A DNA stretch of 64,000 bases from Anaspis maculata. Its lineage: Eukaryota > Arthropoda > Insecta > Coleoptera > Scraptiidae. A program made the position numbers and the translations under genes. Below the pieces are notes generated by a model that saw only the letters and a program-made list of their open reading frames with translations, was not told where the DNA came from and made no database searches. The stretch's first letter is position 1. Each line of letters opens with the position of its first letter. The stretch lies in assembly GCA_949128115.1 (NCBI GenBank), contig OX421962.1:43795745-43859744 (forward strand), in the 5' to 3' direction. Shown piece after piece: positions 38,348 through 48,549 of this stretch.

Positions 38348-39737
38348 TACAGGGTGTCCCAGAAATTAGTACACAAAAAAATATCACATATCGTCCCTTG
38401 CCAGGAAAAGCAACGTAAGCGACATTTTGGCAACTTTGCAGGAGAGACAAAAAATCGTGCTGTTTGCAAATTGCCCACGAAAGAATATTAATTTTGCATG
38501 TGTCATGTTGTGCAATGATTATTTAAGTATATTTTAGTCTTTGTGATGATTCACTTATTCGACGCAGCTCAGCGAGACCTTTCCAACAAGATCAAAAACT
38601 CATTTTTGTCAGAATGGCGCTTACGTTGCTTTGCCTGGCAAAGGACGATATTCCTGACAATAATATAGGTCGATTCAAACAAACTTACCTATATACCAAA
38701 ATGCTTCCTGAGAGAGATACAGGCCCCAAAAGTTGACTTTTGGATGTAGTTTTTGTGGCACATCTCCGAAACCGTTCGTAATAGAAAGACAGAATTTTGT
38801 ACAGTAACTCAGGTTTTCATGCTTCACAATGTGAGGTTACGCCCATTTCAAAATTTCACTCCGGGGGGTGTCAAAGTAATTGAGGGGGGAGTAAAATCCT
38901 CTGCAACTTTTTTGCGTGTGGATTTTTCCAAAGTTGAATACAACTACATGAATTTTCAAATATTTTTACAGAGGAAAGGAAAACTCGATTTGAAAATTTC
39001 ATTGCCTAAGAAACTGCCCTTGAACTTTCACAGTTTCCAACCGATTCACCTGCGATTTTGAGTCAACATGTACTTTTAAAAGACAATCGATATGCATCTG
39101 TCAAATTTTGAATTTTGACGTTTTTGAGGTAACCACTCGGATCACCAAGTAGACCACTTGAAAACTGTAAAAGTCCAAAATGGTGATTTGAAGAAACGTC
39201 AACATTCATAATTTGACCAATGCTTATCGATTTATCCTTCAAAAGTACATGTTGACTTGAAATCTCGAGTGAATCGGTTGGAAACTGTAAAAGTTCAAGA
39301 TGGCAGTTTCTTAGGTACCTAGTTGATGCAATTTTTTTATTGATTTTTCTTGAAAACCATGCATTTTATCGAAATTACACAAGAGCACCTTTCCTCGGTA
39401 AAAATATTCGAAAATTCATATTGTTGTGTTGAACTTTGAAAAATTCACACGCAAAAAAGTTGGAGGGGATTTTCCCCCTCCATCAGTTTGACGCCGAAAC
39501 AGGCGTAACGTTATATTGTGAAGCATAAAAGCTTGAATGACTTTACAAAACTCTGTCTAACTATCACGAACGGTTTCAGAGATACGCCATAAAAACTACA
39601 TCCAAAAATCAACTTTGGAGGCCTCTATCTCTTTTAAAAAGCATTTTGATATAAAGGTTAGGTTGGTTCAATCGATCTATTTTGTTGTCAGGAATATGTC
39701 ATATCTTTTTGTGTACTCATTTCTGGGACGCCCTGTA
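38348..39737. mobile_element. TACAGGGTG foldback, 1.39 kb, arms over 500 bp
   Basis: The ends are TACAGGGTGTCCCAGAAATT and the complement of the right end TACAGGGCGTCCCAGAAATG. The arms continue through TATAGGTCGATT, GATGTAGTTTTTGTGGC, CGAAACCGTTCGT, AATGTGAGGTTACGCC and AAAAATTCACACGC to a centre near 39130. The left arm carries an extra nested MITE (38392-38647) that the right arm lacks. The 102-codon frame at 38753-39061 lies in the left arm and is not a recognisable protein. Confidence 0.88.
38392..38647. mobile_element. MITE nested in the left arm of the 38.3-39.7 kb foldback
   Basis: CGTCCCTTGCCAGGAAAAGC and the complement of the right end (CGTCCTTTGCCAGGCAAAGC) are its inverted ends, and AACGTAAGCG continues both arms. 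ATAT flanks both sides. The opposite arm of the host palindrome reads GACATATTCCTG across this point, which is the unfilled site. The duplication is therefore 2-4 bp (TA to ATAT; the palindromic word leaves it ambiguous). The 83-codon minus frame at 38199-38450 only partly overlaps it. Confidence 0.9.
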
Positions 39738-39740
39738 TAC

Positions 39741-40032
39741 ATGATAGAGTATTATACTTAAGAAAAAAATCCACCCGTATTTTTTTTATTTAGCCAAAAA
39801 TCGTATTGTTTGGTCGCAATAAATAAACGAAATTCCTATATTCTGCCTAGTTTTGACGTCATTTACACAGGCGGTATAGGTGGTGGTTCGCGGTGACGTC
39901 AGAACTAGTTGATGTTATTTATTTATTGCGCCCAAACGATACGATTTTTGACTCAATAAACAAACACGGGTCAATTATTTCCCAATGTAGTTCCCATCAC
40001 AATCACATTTTTTTAGTATAATACTCTATCAT
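39741..40032. mobile_element. Inverted-repeat element, 292 bp
   Basis: ATGATAGAGTATTATACTTA at the left and AGTATAATACTCTATCAT at the right are complementary. Inside them GCCAAAAATCGTATTGTTTG pairs with CAAACGATACGATTTTTGA, and GACGTCA occurs on both sides of the loop. It directly abuts the right end of the previous foldback. Confidence 0.8.
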
Positions 40033-40114
40033 ATCGCGGGAATGTGTCCATATATGTACTTCTATGAAATAAAGTACTAAGTCCGTATACAGTAACTCTT
40101 CAGTGGATCAAGCT

Positions 40115-40390
40115 ATCGGCGACGCCGCGCGTTCAGATGTAGTTCGTACTTCCCTTGACGGACGGACGGCCGAAAGAACGGACGACGGACATACAGACGG
40201 ACAGCTTCTATTGGCGACGCCGCGCTACTCTGAATTATTATTCTTGGTGTTGTTGATCAATTCACCATTGTTCAAGTTGCATGCTTGTCAACTTGACATG
40301 CAAGAGAATTCCATTTTCCTCTCAGGCGTAGTCTCCGTGACGGATGGACAGCAGAACGAACGGACGGACGCACAGACGGACAGGACAAGT
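40115..40390. repeat. GACGGAC-rich tract with duplicated GGCGACGCCGCG
   Basis: GGCGACGCCGCG occurs at about 40118 and 40211. GACGGACGGAC-like runs occur near 40155, 40188 and 40360. Similar GGACAGACAG tracts lie near 31890. The 122-codon frame (40103-40471) spans this simple-sequence DNA and is not a credible protein. Confidence 0.55.
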
Positions 40391-40471
40391 TTAGCTAAAA
40401 GCGCCGTTCTCTTTGAGGAGAGTATGCTGAAAAAAACACCTAGAAGTGTTCAACTGGCGTTTCGAAACTAA

Positions 40472-41982
40472 CATTTAACACATCATTTTTCATTCTCCTC
40501 CGAGAAAAAGGCTCCTTATTCAAAGCGCGAGCACCGCTTTTCGGAAGATTCCAACTTATCCGTGAATCAGCGAAAACGAATGTTAATTAGCCGAAATTCA
40601 CTTTCATAGGAGGAGCGCCGGGCAAATATTAATTAATCAGCCGCGTTTGAAATTCCACCCAGCCAAGTGGCTCCCGGGAGGGTGAACGGGATGATGGGAG
40701 AAAGAAACCAAACGAGAGTAAAAGTGTCCCTTCCATACAAACACGGGTCGTTGAAGTGACAAAAGTGCTATTTGGATAATACCCTGGCCCGAATACTGGG
40801 GGGAAGCAGTACTCACTACACATACTCATCTGGTGCTGTGGTGGTAACATGAATACTGACGCAAATTACTGAGGGGAGAAACGAAGCCTATTAGGGTACG
40901 AATTCTTGCTCAATTATTATGCCTTCTTATGAAAAAAAAACTTCCAGAAAAAACCGCATGAAAAGAATTTTTTAGCTGCTACCATTATAAGCGTCGGGAT
41001 AATACAATATGAGGGATTTATTAGTGCGAGTTATTACTCATAAAGCATCAATATAGGGCGGCGCTTTTACTGCCTCGTGAAGTTCACAATATGTCGTTGA
41101 ATTATTGATATTATCGTCGTTTGTCCGCATAATACAACTATTTATGTCATTTTATGTTGCCAAGGATGGAAAACGCCGTTGATGGGCTTACTTTGCCTGT
41201 ACCTGGTGCAAGAGGACTATTTATTGGCTAAGTATGAATTTACTGTCTATGAGCTAATAATTTATGGGGCGAGCCAGAGCACACGGCTCGCGGAATTAGA
41301 ACGGATGCCTTGCACTTCGAAAGGTGATAATAACTATTAGTGTGACTGTTTTCGCGCAATTTGGACAAACGCCAGCGGACTTAATTTATATTGGCATATA
41401 TTCGCAAATTCTAGCCGGTTATGTTACGAAATACGTTTTTTAATGCTAATTATCCCGCAAATTTGCCTGGCAAGTTTGAAGTAGGTAGGTACTTAGTTTG
41501 GGGGGGGGGGGGGCGGGCATAGATTATGAATCTCAGGAAGTGAAAAGCCAAAACAATTGTACGCCTGCGTGTGCTATATGGCATCCTTGTGTTTAATAAC
41601 ATACTTATTTAATAAGGATGAAAAGAAGAGAAAAAAACTGGTGTAATTCAGGTTAACAACTAGTGCAATTAGATAAATAATTAATTCTATCTCGTAATGA
41701 TAGTCCAACTGGCCTACGTAATCGCAAATCCATTAATCGAAATATTCATCAGTATTTTTCCACGAGTAGAATTTCGTGAGGGAAAAAAACTTAATGTAAG
41801 TCTTACCTGATTAGGTCTGGAATTATCCAGAGAGTGTGCTGTAGCTGGTACTCACAACCACTTTATTTCGTTAACTAAGCTACGCAATTTTATATTGACA
41901 CGTATTCCAAAAGCGCCTTTTATGAAAGAGGTGATCCAGCCCTGAGTTGGGAGTCTCTGTTTTCCGTGAAGCATGCTCTTAA
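40472..41982. other. Repeat-poor stretch without recognisable gene
   Basis: No inverted repeat and no frame above about 75 codons. It includes ATTAATTAATCAGCC-type words, a G-run at 41500-41513 just after GTAGGTAGGTACTTAG, and otherwise unique-looking DNA. It may be intronic or intergenic. Confidence 0.45.
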
Positions 41983-42493
41983 GGTCGGTTAAATTAGAAA
42001 AAAGTCGCGCATTTTTGTGGCAATTGAGAATCTGGAAAGAAACTTTGAATATTTTGATTGGTTCCCGATTTATCACGAAAAAAATAAAAATTCTGATTTT
42101 AGAAATTATTTTTTATCTTTCCAACCATTCACGCTGTTTCAATCAAACTTGGTAGTCTTATATTTTTGATCACTCCGAATCGAATAACGTTGACAGAAAT
42201 TTTCCAGGCCTTCTAGATTTAAAATTATGATAGAAAACTTTTATTTCGCTTATGGCCGCCATATTGGATTTTTGCACCAATAGATAGAGAACAAAATTAA
42301 CCTTCCGAATTAGTACCTAACATGTTCTTTTTATGAATTTCTAAGCGTCAAATTTCGAAATTTTCGTAAATTATTGACAAAATCGGGAATGCTTTGAAAA
42401 ACAATTGAAATTATACAATAGCAACAACAAAAAATTGACAGATTGTGTCCAATTGACGTATCTAACTTCTTAATCGTGTTTTGCGCTTGTTTG

Positions 42494-42679
42494 TACCGAG
42501 AGTTCATCAATTAAATGAGTCAAGGGTGCCTGTGAATTAAAAAACGTCTGTCGAAACTAGGGTAACCCTACTCCTTTTGTAATAAATTTGTCAAACTTAA
42601 ACAAGAACGATGCTAGTTCCGACAGACGTTTTCAAACTCACAGACACCCTTGACCCATTTAATTTATGAACTCTCGGTA
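42494..42679. mobile_element. Foldback MITE family A, short copy (186 bp)
   Basis: TACCGAGAGTTCATCAATTA at the left and the complement of the right end (TACCGAGAGTTCATAAATTA) are the same termini as at 1936-2300. The shared core AGTCAAGGGTGCCTGTGA is followed by CGTCTGTCG. Unlike the longer copy, the centre is short. Flanking words (AATCGTGTTTTG, CAAACAAG) are also complementary across it, so either the target was itself palindromic or this copy has extended ends. Confidence 0.8.
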
Positions 42680-42699
42680 CAAACAAGCACAAAACACGA

Positions 42700-43010
42700 T
42701 TAAACCCAGTCGGTAGCACGGTGAGCTCGGCTCCGCTTTCAAAGGCGAAGGTCCCGGGTTCAAATCCACACTGGACCAGATGGACTTTTTCACGTGTTTC
42801 CTAGTACTGGGGCATCTGCTATCGTGCGGTGATGCCCCGGGAAAAGGGATGAAACAAGAAAGCCATCGAAACAAAACCATGCAGACTGATTAATCGCCAC
42901 TGTTCCAAAAATGTATTCGTTGTTATCGTCAATACTGTTGTTATCGTCGTTACTGAAAAACCCCCACAGAAAAACCTGCTAATAACCTAGTAGTTGATGC
43001 AGGGCAAAAA
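42700..43010 (+). mobile_element. tRNA-derived SINE, full copy
   Basis: The head reads AACCCAGTCGGTAGCACGGT with a box A-like TAGCACGGTGAG. A box B-like GGTTCAAATCC lies at about 42755. The body includes GTGCGGTGATGCCCCGGGAA and a TTGTTATCGTC-repeat section, and the 3' end is TTGATGCAGGGCAAAAAA. AAAACACGA precedes (42691-42699) and follows (43011-43019) it, a probable 9-bp duplication that the A-rich tail leaves slightly ambiguous. The minus frame at 42659-42880 is antisense to it. Confidence 0.85.
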
Positions 43011-43139
43011 AAAACACGAAAAACACAAAAATCCAATATGGCGGCCATAAGAAAAATAAAAGGTGACCATCATAATTTGAAATCTAGAAGGCCTAGAAAA
43101 TTTCTGTCAAGGTTATTCGACTCGGAGTGATCAAAAACA

Positions 43140-43370
43140 ACCCAGTCGGTAGCACGGTGAGCTCGGCCTCGCTTTCAACCCGCGGGAAGAGGGATGAAAC
43201 GAGAAAGCCTTCGAAAAAAGCCCCACTGATGAATCCCCCACTGATCCAAAGGTGCAAATCTTACAGTACTTCGTTGTTATCGTCCTCATTGTTATCGTTA
43301 AAAAAAAACCGACGGCAAAAACCTGTTAATAACCTAGCTGTTGATGCAGGGCAAAAAAAAACAAAAAAAA
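43140..43370 (+). mobile_element. Same SINE family, copy with internal deletion, 13-bp target duplication
   Basis: It starts with the same head (ACCCAGTCGGTAGCACGGTG) and ends in the same GTTGATGCAGGGCAAAAAAA tail, but lacks the segment holding box B and the following ~80 bp. GTGATCAAAAACA flanks it exactly at 43127-43139 and 43371-43383. The opposite arm of the host foldback (complement of 42160-42185) preserves the uninterrupted target GTGATCAAAAATA. Having lost box B, it could not be efficiently transcribed by Pol III from its own promoter (inference). Confidence 0.9.
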
Positions 43371-43864
43371 GTGATCAAAAACATAAAACTACCAAGTTTG
43401 ATTGAAATAGCTTGAATGGTTGGAAAGATAAAAAATAATTTCTGAAATAAGAATTCTCAGTTTTTTCGTGATAAATCGGGCACCAATAAAAATATTCAAT
43501 GTTTCTTTTCAGATTCTCAATAGCCACAAAAATGCGCAGCTTTTTTTATAATTTAACCGACCTCGTATCTCTTTACCGTTTCCAAGATACCAATGGTGAG
43601 TTGGTGAGCTCGAAATTTTCACCACCCTGTATAAAATAATCAATTGTTTCGTTGGAGGAAGCCATGAAAATTGACATTTTTGTTGGAAATGCGTATGATG
43701 AGTCAAATCGAGTTCAGCATCGCAGCCCATCATCAAAGTTCACAAATTATCAACTGTATATGCTAAACACGATTTGGCTTACCAAACGCTGTATTTCCAA
43801 CAGAAATTGAATTTCCGTAGCTTACTCTGATTAAAAAAAAAAGTGAAATTGATTGTATCTGCGC

Positions 43865-44190
43865 AATAGAGTGATTGCATGAAATTCGTTCACCTGGTCA
43901 CCGGTAGAAGGCAGCGCAAGGATCGAGTTATGTTTTGACGTTTGTTAGGAAATGGCATTGGGGCACATAACAGGTGTAGTGGTGTAAGGCATTGTTAGAA
44001 TGATTAGAAATCACAATCTCGATCTCGTAAACACCGAACAAAACAGTATGTGAACTAAACACCTAAAAATTACAGTATTTAGTGAGGTTAGTCCGGTTGA
44101 CGTTGCTCCGACATGGATGAAACTTGACAGGCGACAATGACACTATTGACACTTTGCCATGAACTCCCCTCTACATGCAATCACCCTATT
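43865..44190. mobile_element. MITE with 17-bp inverted ends, 326 bp
   Basis: AATAGAGTGATTGCATG at the left and the complement of the right end AATAGGGTGATTGCATG differ at one base. The right 110 bp (CGGTTGACGTTG, GGATGAAACTTGACAG) is shared with a second, one-ended copy at 44783-44921. Confidence 0.8.
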
Positions 44191-44782
44191 CCAGAAGCTG
44201 CCAGGTTTCTCTCGAATAGGCTGGCAATTAGCTACCGATGCTGGATTTTGACGGAATAGGACGTTTCACAATAATTGACGGGAACGTGAAGTCGTTCCCG
44301 TTTGCATTGCCATTCGCGTTTTCGTCAATCCACGTTTACCATCACGTACATCACTTCAGCGCATACATGAGAACGCATACCTTCAGAGCGCAGTAATTTC
44401 AATTTTGACGCACGAAGTGTCACTGTCAATGACAACTGTCAATCAATAATCGAAATGTAAATAAACATAACCTCTCAACCATTCAACATTTAATATTGTT
44501 CAGAATAAAATGTTACGTGCCGTATGGCAAAAAGACGTGGAAAAGATTCAGGTGATACGAAACACAACGAGCTGCAAGGCGATCACCGAAACAAGAGCGT
44601 TATCTGGTTAGGTCTGCCTGTCGAAACGTCAAATCGCGTGGCATTAGACACGCACACCGTATTACAGTGTTGTCAACTTGTTGTCGTGATATGAGATATG
44701 GCAACGTCCTACTTTCACAGGTATGCGCAAAAGCCTTACGGGAAACGTGGATTGTGAAACCGACTTCAAGACGTGAACAAGA

Positions 44783-44921
44783 AATGGCAGTATTCAGTGG
44801 GGTTGGTTCGGTTGACGTTGACTCCGATTTGGATGAAACTTGACAGATGACATTGACACTAGTGACATTTTGCCATAACACGAATCTAATCCCCCTCTAC
44901 ATGCATAGTCACTCTATTTTA
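44783..44921. mobile_element. One-ended fragment of the 43865-44190 MITE family
   Basis: It shares AGTATT(T/C)AGTG(A/G)GGTT, CGGTTGACGTTG, GGATGAAACTTGACAG and CCCCTCTACATGCA with 44072-44190, in direct orientation, and ends at a TCACTCTATT word. The opposite end is not found, so it is truncated. The 93-codon minus frame at 44600-44881 overlaps it and is not recognised. Confidence 0.7.
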
Positions 44922-46453
44922 ACTCCCCCTTCAAGGCGGAAAAGCTACGTATTACTGGTTGCATATGCACCGCGACGTTTCAGAGCGAAACCCACCGTTT
45001 AGTAGAGATGGGAGCTGGTGTTATCAAGTTTTTGCCTCCTCCGTCTTTCCCGTTATTATTACAACAGCAATAGCAGCGCGTCCGCCCTTAGCGCGTTTGA
45101 AATAGAGTAGCAAAGCAAATAGATGAGTCGGTGGCATTGTGTAAACGTGGTGAATGAGCCTGAAGAGCTCTGCGCAACCAATTATTGTACCAGATACAGG
45201 ATAAACAGCGACAAAGACTGTCCGCGGGGGGAATGCGGGTCGCTGCTCTTCGCGCACGACATGCGAATCAATAAAAACTGACACTTTTTTCCCCATATTA
45301 TACGTCGCCATCCGCTTTCACGTATATACCTACTACCTCTACAACATACACTGCACGCCCGCCAGCATTGGCAGACACACACACATACACACACGGGAGA
45401 GACCCCCGGAATTTGATTTTCAAATTTTTTTTTTGCGCACAATTTGCATTTAGATGTACACATCAGGAATCGAAAGGGGAAGCTTGGGGCTTACCCCCCT
45501 CACGTGGCTTAATGACGTGGTCGGGACGCATAATAACTAGCCAAAAATGAAAATGTATACCCCTGTTCCCCTGTAACCTCTATAACCCTCGTACGCATAT
45601 TTGGCTCGATCGGATTTGAGAGTTCATACTTGCAGTATAAATTTACCGAGGGGATTATTCGGACATATTATATTATTGAAAGAGGGTTTTTCTATGAGTT
45701 TATGACTGTAACATTCATTGTGAAAACTTTCTAGTATAGCTGACTAGTGGCTTCGGTTTGTGAGAGGGGATGAAGTTTGAACCCTAACACAGGTACTCCG
45801 CGCTCCAGTACACGTGTAAGGTGAGCAGATTTTCAATTTTCCAGGATAGGTATACCTACACAGTAGATCAATCCCTGCACCACATAATCCGTGCGCAGTC
45901 GGCTGCTAATCATCAACAACTGTTGGCAATTCGCAATTCTGTTGTGTGCCCATTAGTGCAAAACCAATAAGTAAACAAAATAAACAAACAATACATCATA
46001 CAAGACAAGTGATTCATATTTAGATAAAAATAATGAACTACCGTATCAAGGGAGAAGGCAGGAGTAAGAAAATGACGCTTAAAATTTTTCATGATATATT
46101 TTTATTTATTTTTGTCTTCTTTTAGTTCCACTAATTTTCCAAGCGCAAAAGGTAGGTACCGTCATGTAGTACATTTCTTGGCCTATACTTCTGGAATATA
46201 ACGTAATAGGGCAAAAAAAAAAGAATGCAAATAGGAGAATAGAAAAACACCATAACGTTCAAGCTCAAAGGACCATAGATAATTCCTAAATTACGTCCAC
46301 GAGTAAAACAATATTTTCAATTCCTTACTCAGCAATCTTTCTTGATGCGGGTTTACTTCTTTTGCTCTAATTATAAATCGCTCTGTAGTGTATACCAAGG
46401 TTGATGTCGAAGAAAACAGCTGAGGGATCTAAGGCGTAAAAGCCATAATAGTA
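44922..46453. other. Repeat-poor stretch with a CA microsatellite
   Basis: A CACACACACATACACACAC tract lies at about 45374-45394. Frames of 93-95 codons at 45024-45463 (minus) overlap each other and the microsatellite and are unrecognised. No long inverted repeat. Confidence 0.4.
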
Positions 46454-46597
46454 TAGCTGGGTTCCTTTTATTATCTGAACTGAGAATTCTCACTTCAATC
46501 GCTAGTTGTGTCTCTCTCCCTCTCATGCAATTCTCGCTTTTTCTCTCTCTAACTGAGGTGAGATTTTCTGAGATTTCGTGTAAAAGGAATACAGCTA
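46454..46597. mobile_element. Hairpin MITE with AGCTGGGTTCC terminus, 144 bp
   Basis: TAGCTGGGTTCCTTTTATTA at the left and the complement of the right end (TAGCTGTATTCCTTTTACAC) are the ends. CTGAGAATTCTCAC/GTGAGATTTTCTGAG extends the stem. The terminal word matches the hairpin at 18843. The CTCGCTTTTTCTCTCTCT segment recurs near 18048. Confidence 0.75.
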
Positions 46598-46881
46598 TTA
46601 TTTTCTCTACCGTGGTTTATGTACTATTTTTCAACTGGTAGTACCTACTTTGAATTAATCGAGTTTCAAATTATTGATAAATGAAGTGCTTAAATGTTGT
46701 AATGAAACTTGTTGGAGATCACGACTCTGGATAATTGGCGGAGGAGCCATACTTCAAGAGCCATGCCATGATATTCGCGAAGCCGATGGATTTTTCTAGC
46801 GCCCCTGTGAATGAACTGGCGATGGCGGTCAATGTTGGAATATACCCAAACGACAACAGAAGCGACTAGAACACGCGAGTA

Positions 46882-47040
46882 TACAGGGTGTTTCAGCGAT
46901 AATTGTAAAAAATTCAGCTGTGGGAGATCTCGTCTAAATATGACGAAAACCTATCTTATCTACCGACCTGCCAAATTTTGAAAGGATCCAGCCATTTGGC
47001 GTAGGAGTTACGAGGGGCAATAATTTAGAAGTATCCGAAG
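46882..47040 (+). mobile_element. One-sided TACAGGGTG element fragment
   Basis: TACAGGGTGTTTCAGCGATA begins a stretch with CTACCGACCTGCCAAATTTT and TGGCGTAGGAGTTACG. These recall the arm of the 29204 element (CTACCTGCCAATTTTCG and TGGCGTAAGAGTT). No inverse partner is nearby, so this is a half element. Confidence 0.55.
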
Positions 47041-47057
47041 AGAAGTTGACTTGAGGT

Positions 47058-47720
47058 CAGTGGCGGACTAAGGGGGGGGGGCGGTGGGGGCGGTCCGCCC
47101 CGGGCCTCGGGGCCTCAATCATCTAATGGGGCCTCCAATTCCTCTTGTTTGTAAAAAATACTGCAAACAAATTGGGATAAAATCAAAAAAATTCAATTTT
47201 TTCCCTCGATGATCATTTTTTTCGCATATTACTTCGGTGAGGAACATTGTTTTCCTATTTATTCCATTTTGAAGTTACCTTGGCAGGCCCCATGATAACA
47301 GGCCTGGGGGCCTACACAGAGGCAATATAGGTGTGTCTGTATCACTGAATCTCTGCGAATTATTTTCACTTTACGCTTTAGGGGCTCCGGCCCAAGATAT
47401 CACAGTGCCAAGGGCCTCAAGACTTTTGAAATTTTGTATTTTATTATTTCTTTTCAAAAGAGGGGAAAGACAAAACAACAAAATTTTCTTGTCTGCGCGC
47501 TGCAGGTAGTAGAAATTCATATTATTCCTAATTTTATATATACGAGTAGGTTTTAGCATTAAGTCAACAGTCCAAATCCAATTCAACATCCAAAGTTGGA
47601 ACCGAAAACTTCTTGTAGGTACTGGTGGTCAGTGGCATAGCCAAGTGGGGCGAAAGTGGGCGAATGACCCCACCCCTCTACCTCCCAAGCGCCCGCGGCA
47701 CTTCATCCCACACTAAACCG
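47058..47720 (+). mobile_element. Two hAT-like solo ends with GGCC-rich DNA between
   Basis: CAGTGGCGGACTAAGG at 47058 and CAGTGGCATAGCCAAG at 47630 both match the CAGTGGCG(G/T)A style of hAT termini and point the same way. The DNA between has GGGCCTCGGGGCC, GGCCCCATGATAACAGGCCT and a 72-codon minus frame with no confident match. The absence of matching right ends suggests degraded, partly overlapping insertions. Confidence 0.4.
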
Positions 47721-48053
47721 ATACAGAAAAAAAATTGCCGAAAATTTTCAAGAATTCATCTTATGCTGAATTTAAGCTAATTTTGTCGAAACCCAAGTTA
47801 CAAATTTTTGAAATCGTAAAAAGTGAACTAGTGAGTTTTTAAGGGCTGTATCTTTGTCATTAGACCGAACTTTGCAAAATAGTGTATGGGTTTTAGTCGT
47901 ATTGTGACGAGATCTACTCACAGTAATTTTTTTGTGATATATCATAACACCTAAAAAACATTTGAATTTTATACATAATTATAAATAAGAAAATGTCACT
48001 TCTCAAGTAAGATCCTTTACTTATTTTAATATACCTACAACAGCTTCATGAAA

Positions 48054-48113
48054 CTTATTACAGTCCTGACGATGCCTAACGGCGAAACCGGTTGGCCAAA
48101 GAAGTCTTAATAA
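48054..48113 (+). ncRNA. Hammerhead-ribozyme-like motif, weak
   Basis: CTGACGA at 48066-48072 is followed by a GCC-TAAC-GGC stem-loop and GAAAC at 48084-48088, which is the hammerhead core order CUGANGA-stem II-GAAA. A GTC cleavage-type triplet follows at 48104-48106. TTATTA (48055) and TAATAA (48108) could form an outer stem. Weak points: stem III is barely paired and the outer stem has a five-nucleotide bulge on one side. Such minimal motifs are known in Penelope-like and other arthropod retroelements (family knowledge). It may be a decayed copy. Confidence 0.3.
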
Positions 48114-48375
48114 TTATTTGTGGTGTAACTGAAAGCAAAATAAAAGTATCTATAACGTCAACACCATTGAAAGAAGGATAAAAGAATTTTTTAAATTTAT
48201 TCTTCTAATTTGTTTATGCCTATAGCTAGATGATGAAAACAAAAAGCTCAAAGTAACAATGCTATATAGGTGGGATAATGATCGATTCAAGATCCTTAGT
48301 AAAAATCAACACGGTCTTGTCAAGGGCGCTTCGACTGAGAGGTATTCTCGAGAGTATTCTAGTCAATTTCACATA

Positions 48376-48510
48376 TACCGGGTGTTTATAAATGTCTGTG
48401 ATCGCATCGCCTTTGGAATCCGCTTTCGATCACTACAATTGCGCCTGTTACTGCGTTTTTCGGCCTGACCCATGCCTGCCGCGATCACAGTTTCTTATAA
48501 ACACCCCGTA
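48376..48510. mobile_element. Hairpin MITE, 135 bp
   Basis: TACCGGGTGTTTATAAATGT at the left and the complement of the right end (TACGGGGTGTTTATAAGAAA) are the termini. CTGTGATCGC/GCGATCACAG continues the stem. The end resembles the TACAGGGTGT family with one or two changes. Confidence 0.8.
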
Positions 48511-48549
48511 CTTGTAGTCCAGTAAAATGAGGCGATTTTATGCCAAAGT

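Larger units (their letters stand above)
41983..43562. mobile_element. Foldback, 1.58 kb, invaded by a MITE and two SINEs
   Basis: GGTCGGTTAAATTAGAAAAA at 41983 is matched by the complement of the right end finishing TTTAACCGACC at 43562. The arms then pair through GCGCATTTTTGTGGC, GAGAATCTG, TTATCTTTCCAACCATTC, TTTTGATCACTCCGA, CAGAAATTTTC, GGCCTTCTAGATTT and GGCCGCCATATTGGATTTTTG. The left arm is uninterrupted. The right arm is split by SINE insertions and the loop holds a family-A MITE. This nesting gives the order foldback first, then SINE and MITE insertions. Confidence 0.88.

Noticed and set aside
38753..39061. 102-codon gene inside the 38.3-39.7 kb foldback
   Set aside because: It is one arm of the palindrome, has no recognisable domain, and its inverse copy in the other arm does not keep the frame.
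40103..40471. 122-codon protein with Asp/Arg-rich repeats
   Set aside because: The composition comes from the GACGGAC simple-sequence tract and the duplicated GGCGACGCCGCG word.
42700..42775. Functional tRNA gene
   Set aside because: The tRNA-like head continues into a SINE body repeated at 43140, and the acceptor stem is not formed.
47058..47720. A complete hAT element
   Set aside because: Both CAGTGGC-type ends face the same direction and no inverse end or target duplication was found, so only solo ends can be claimed.
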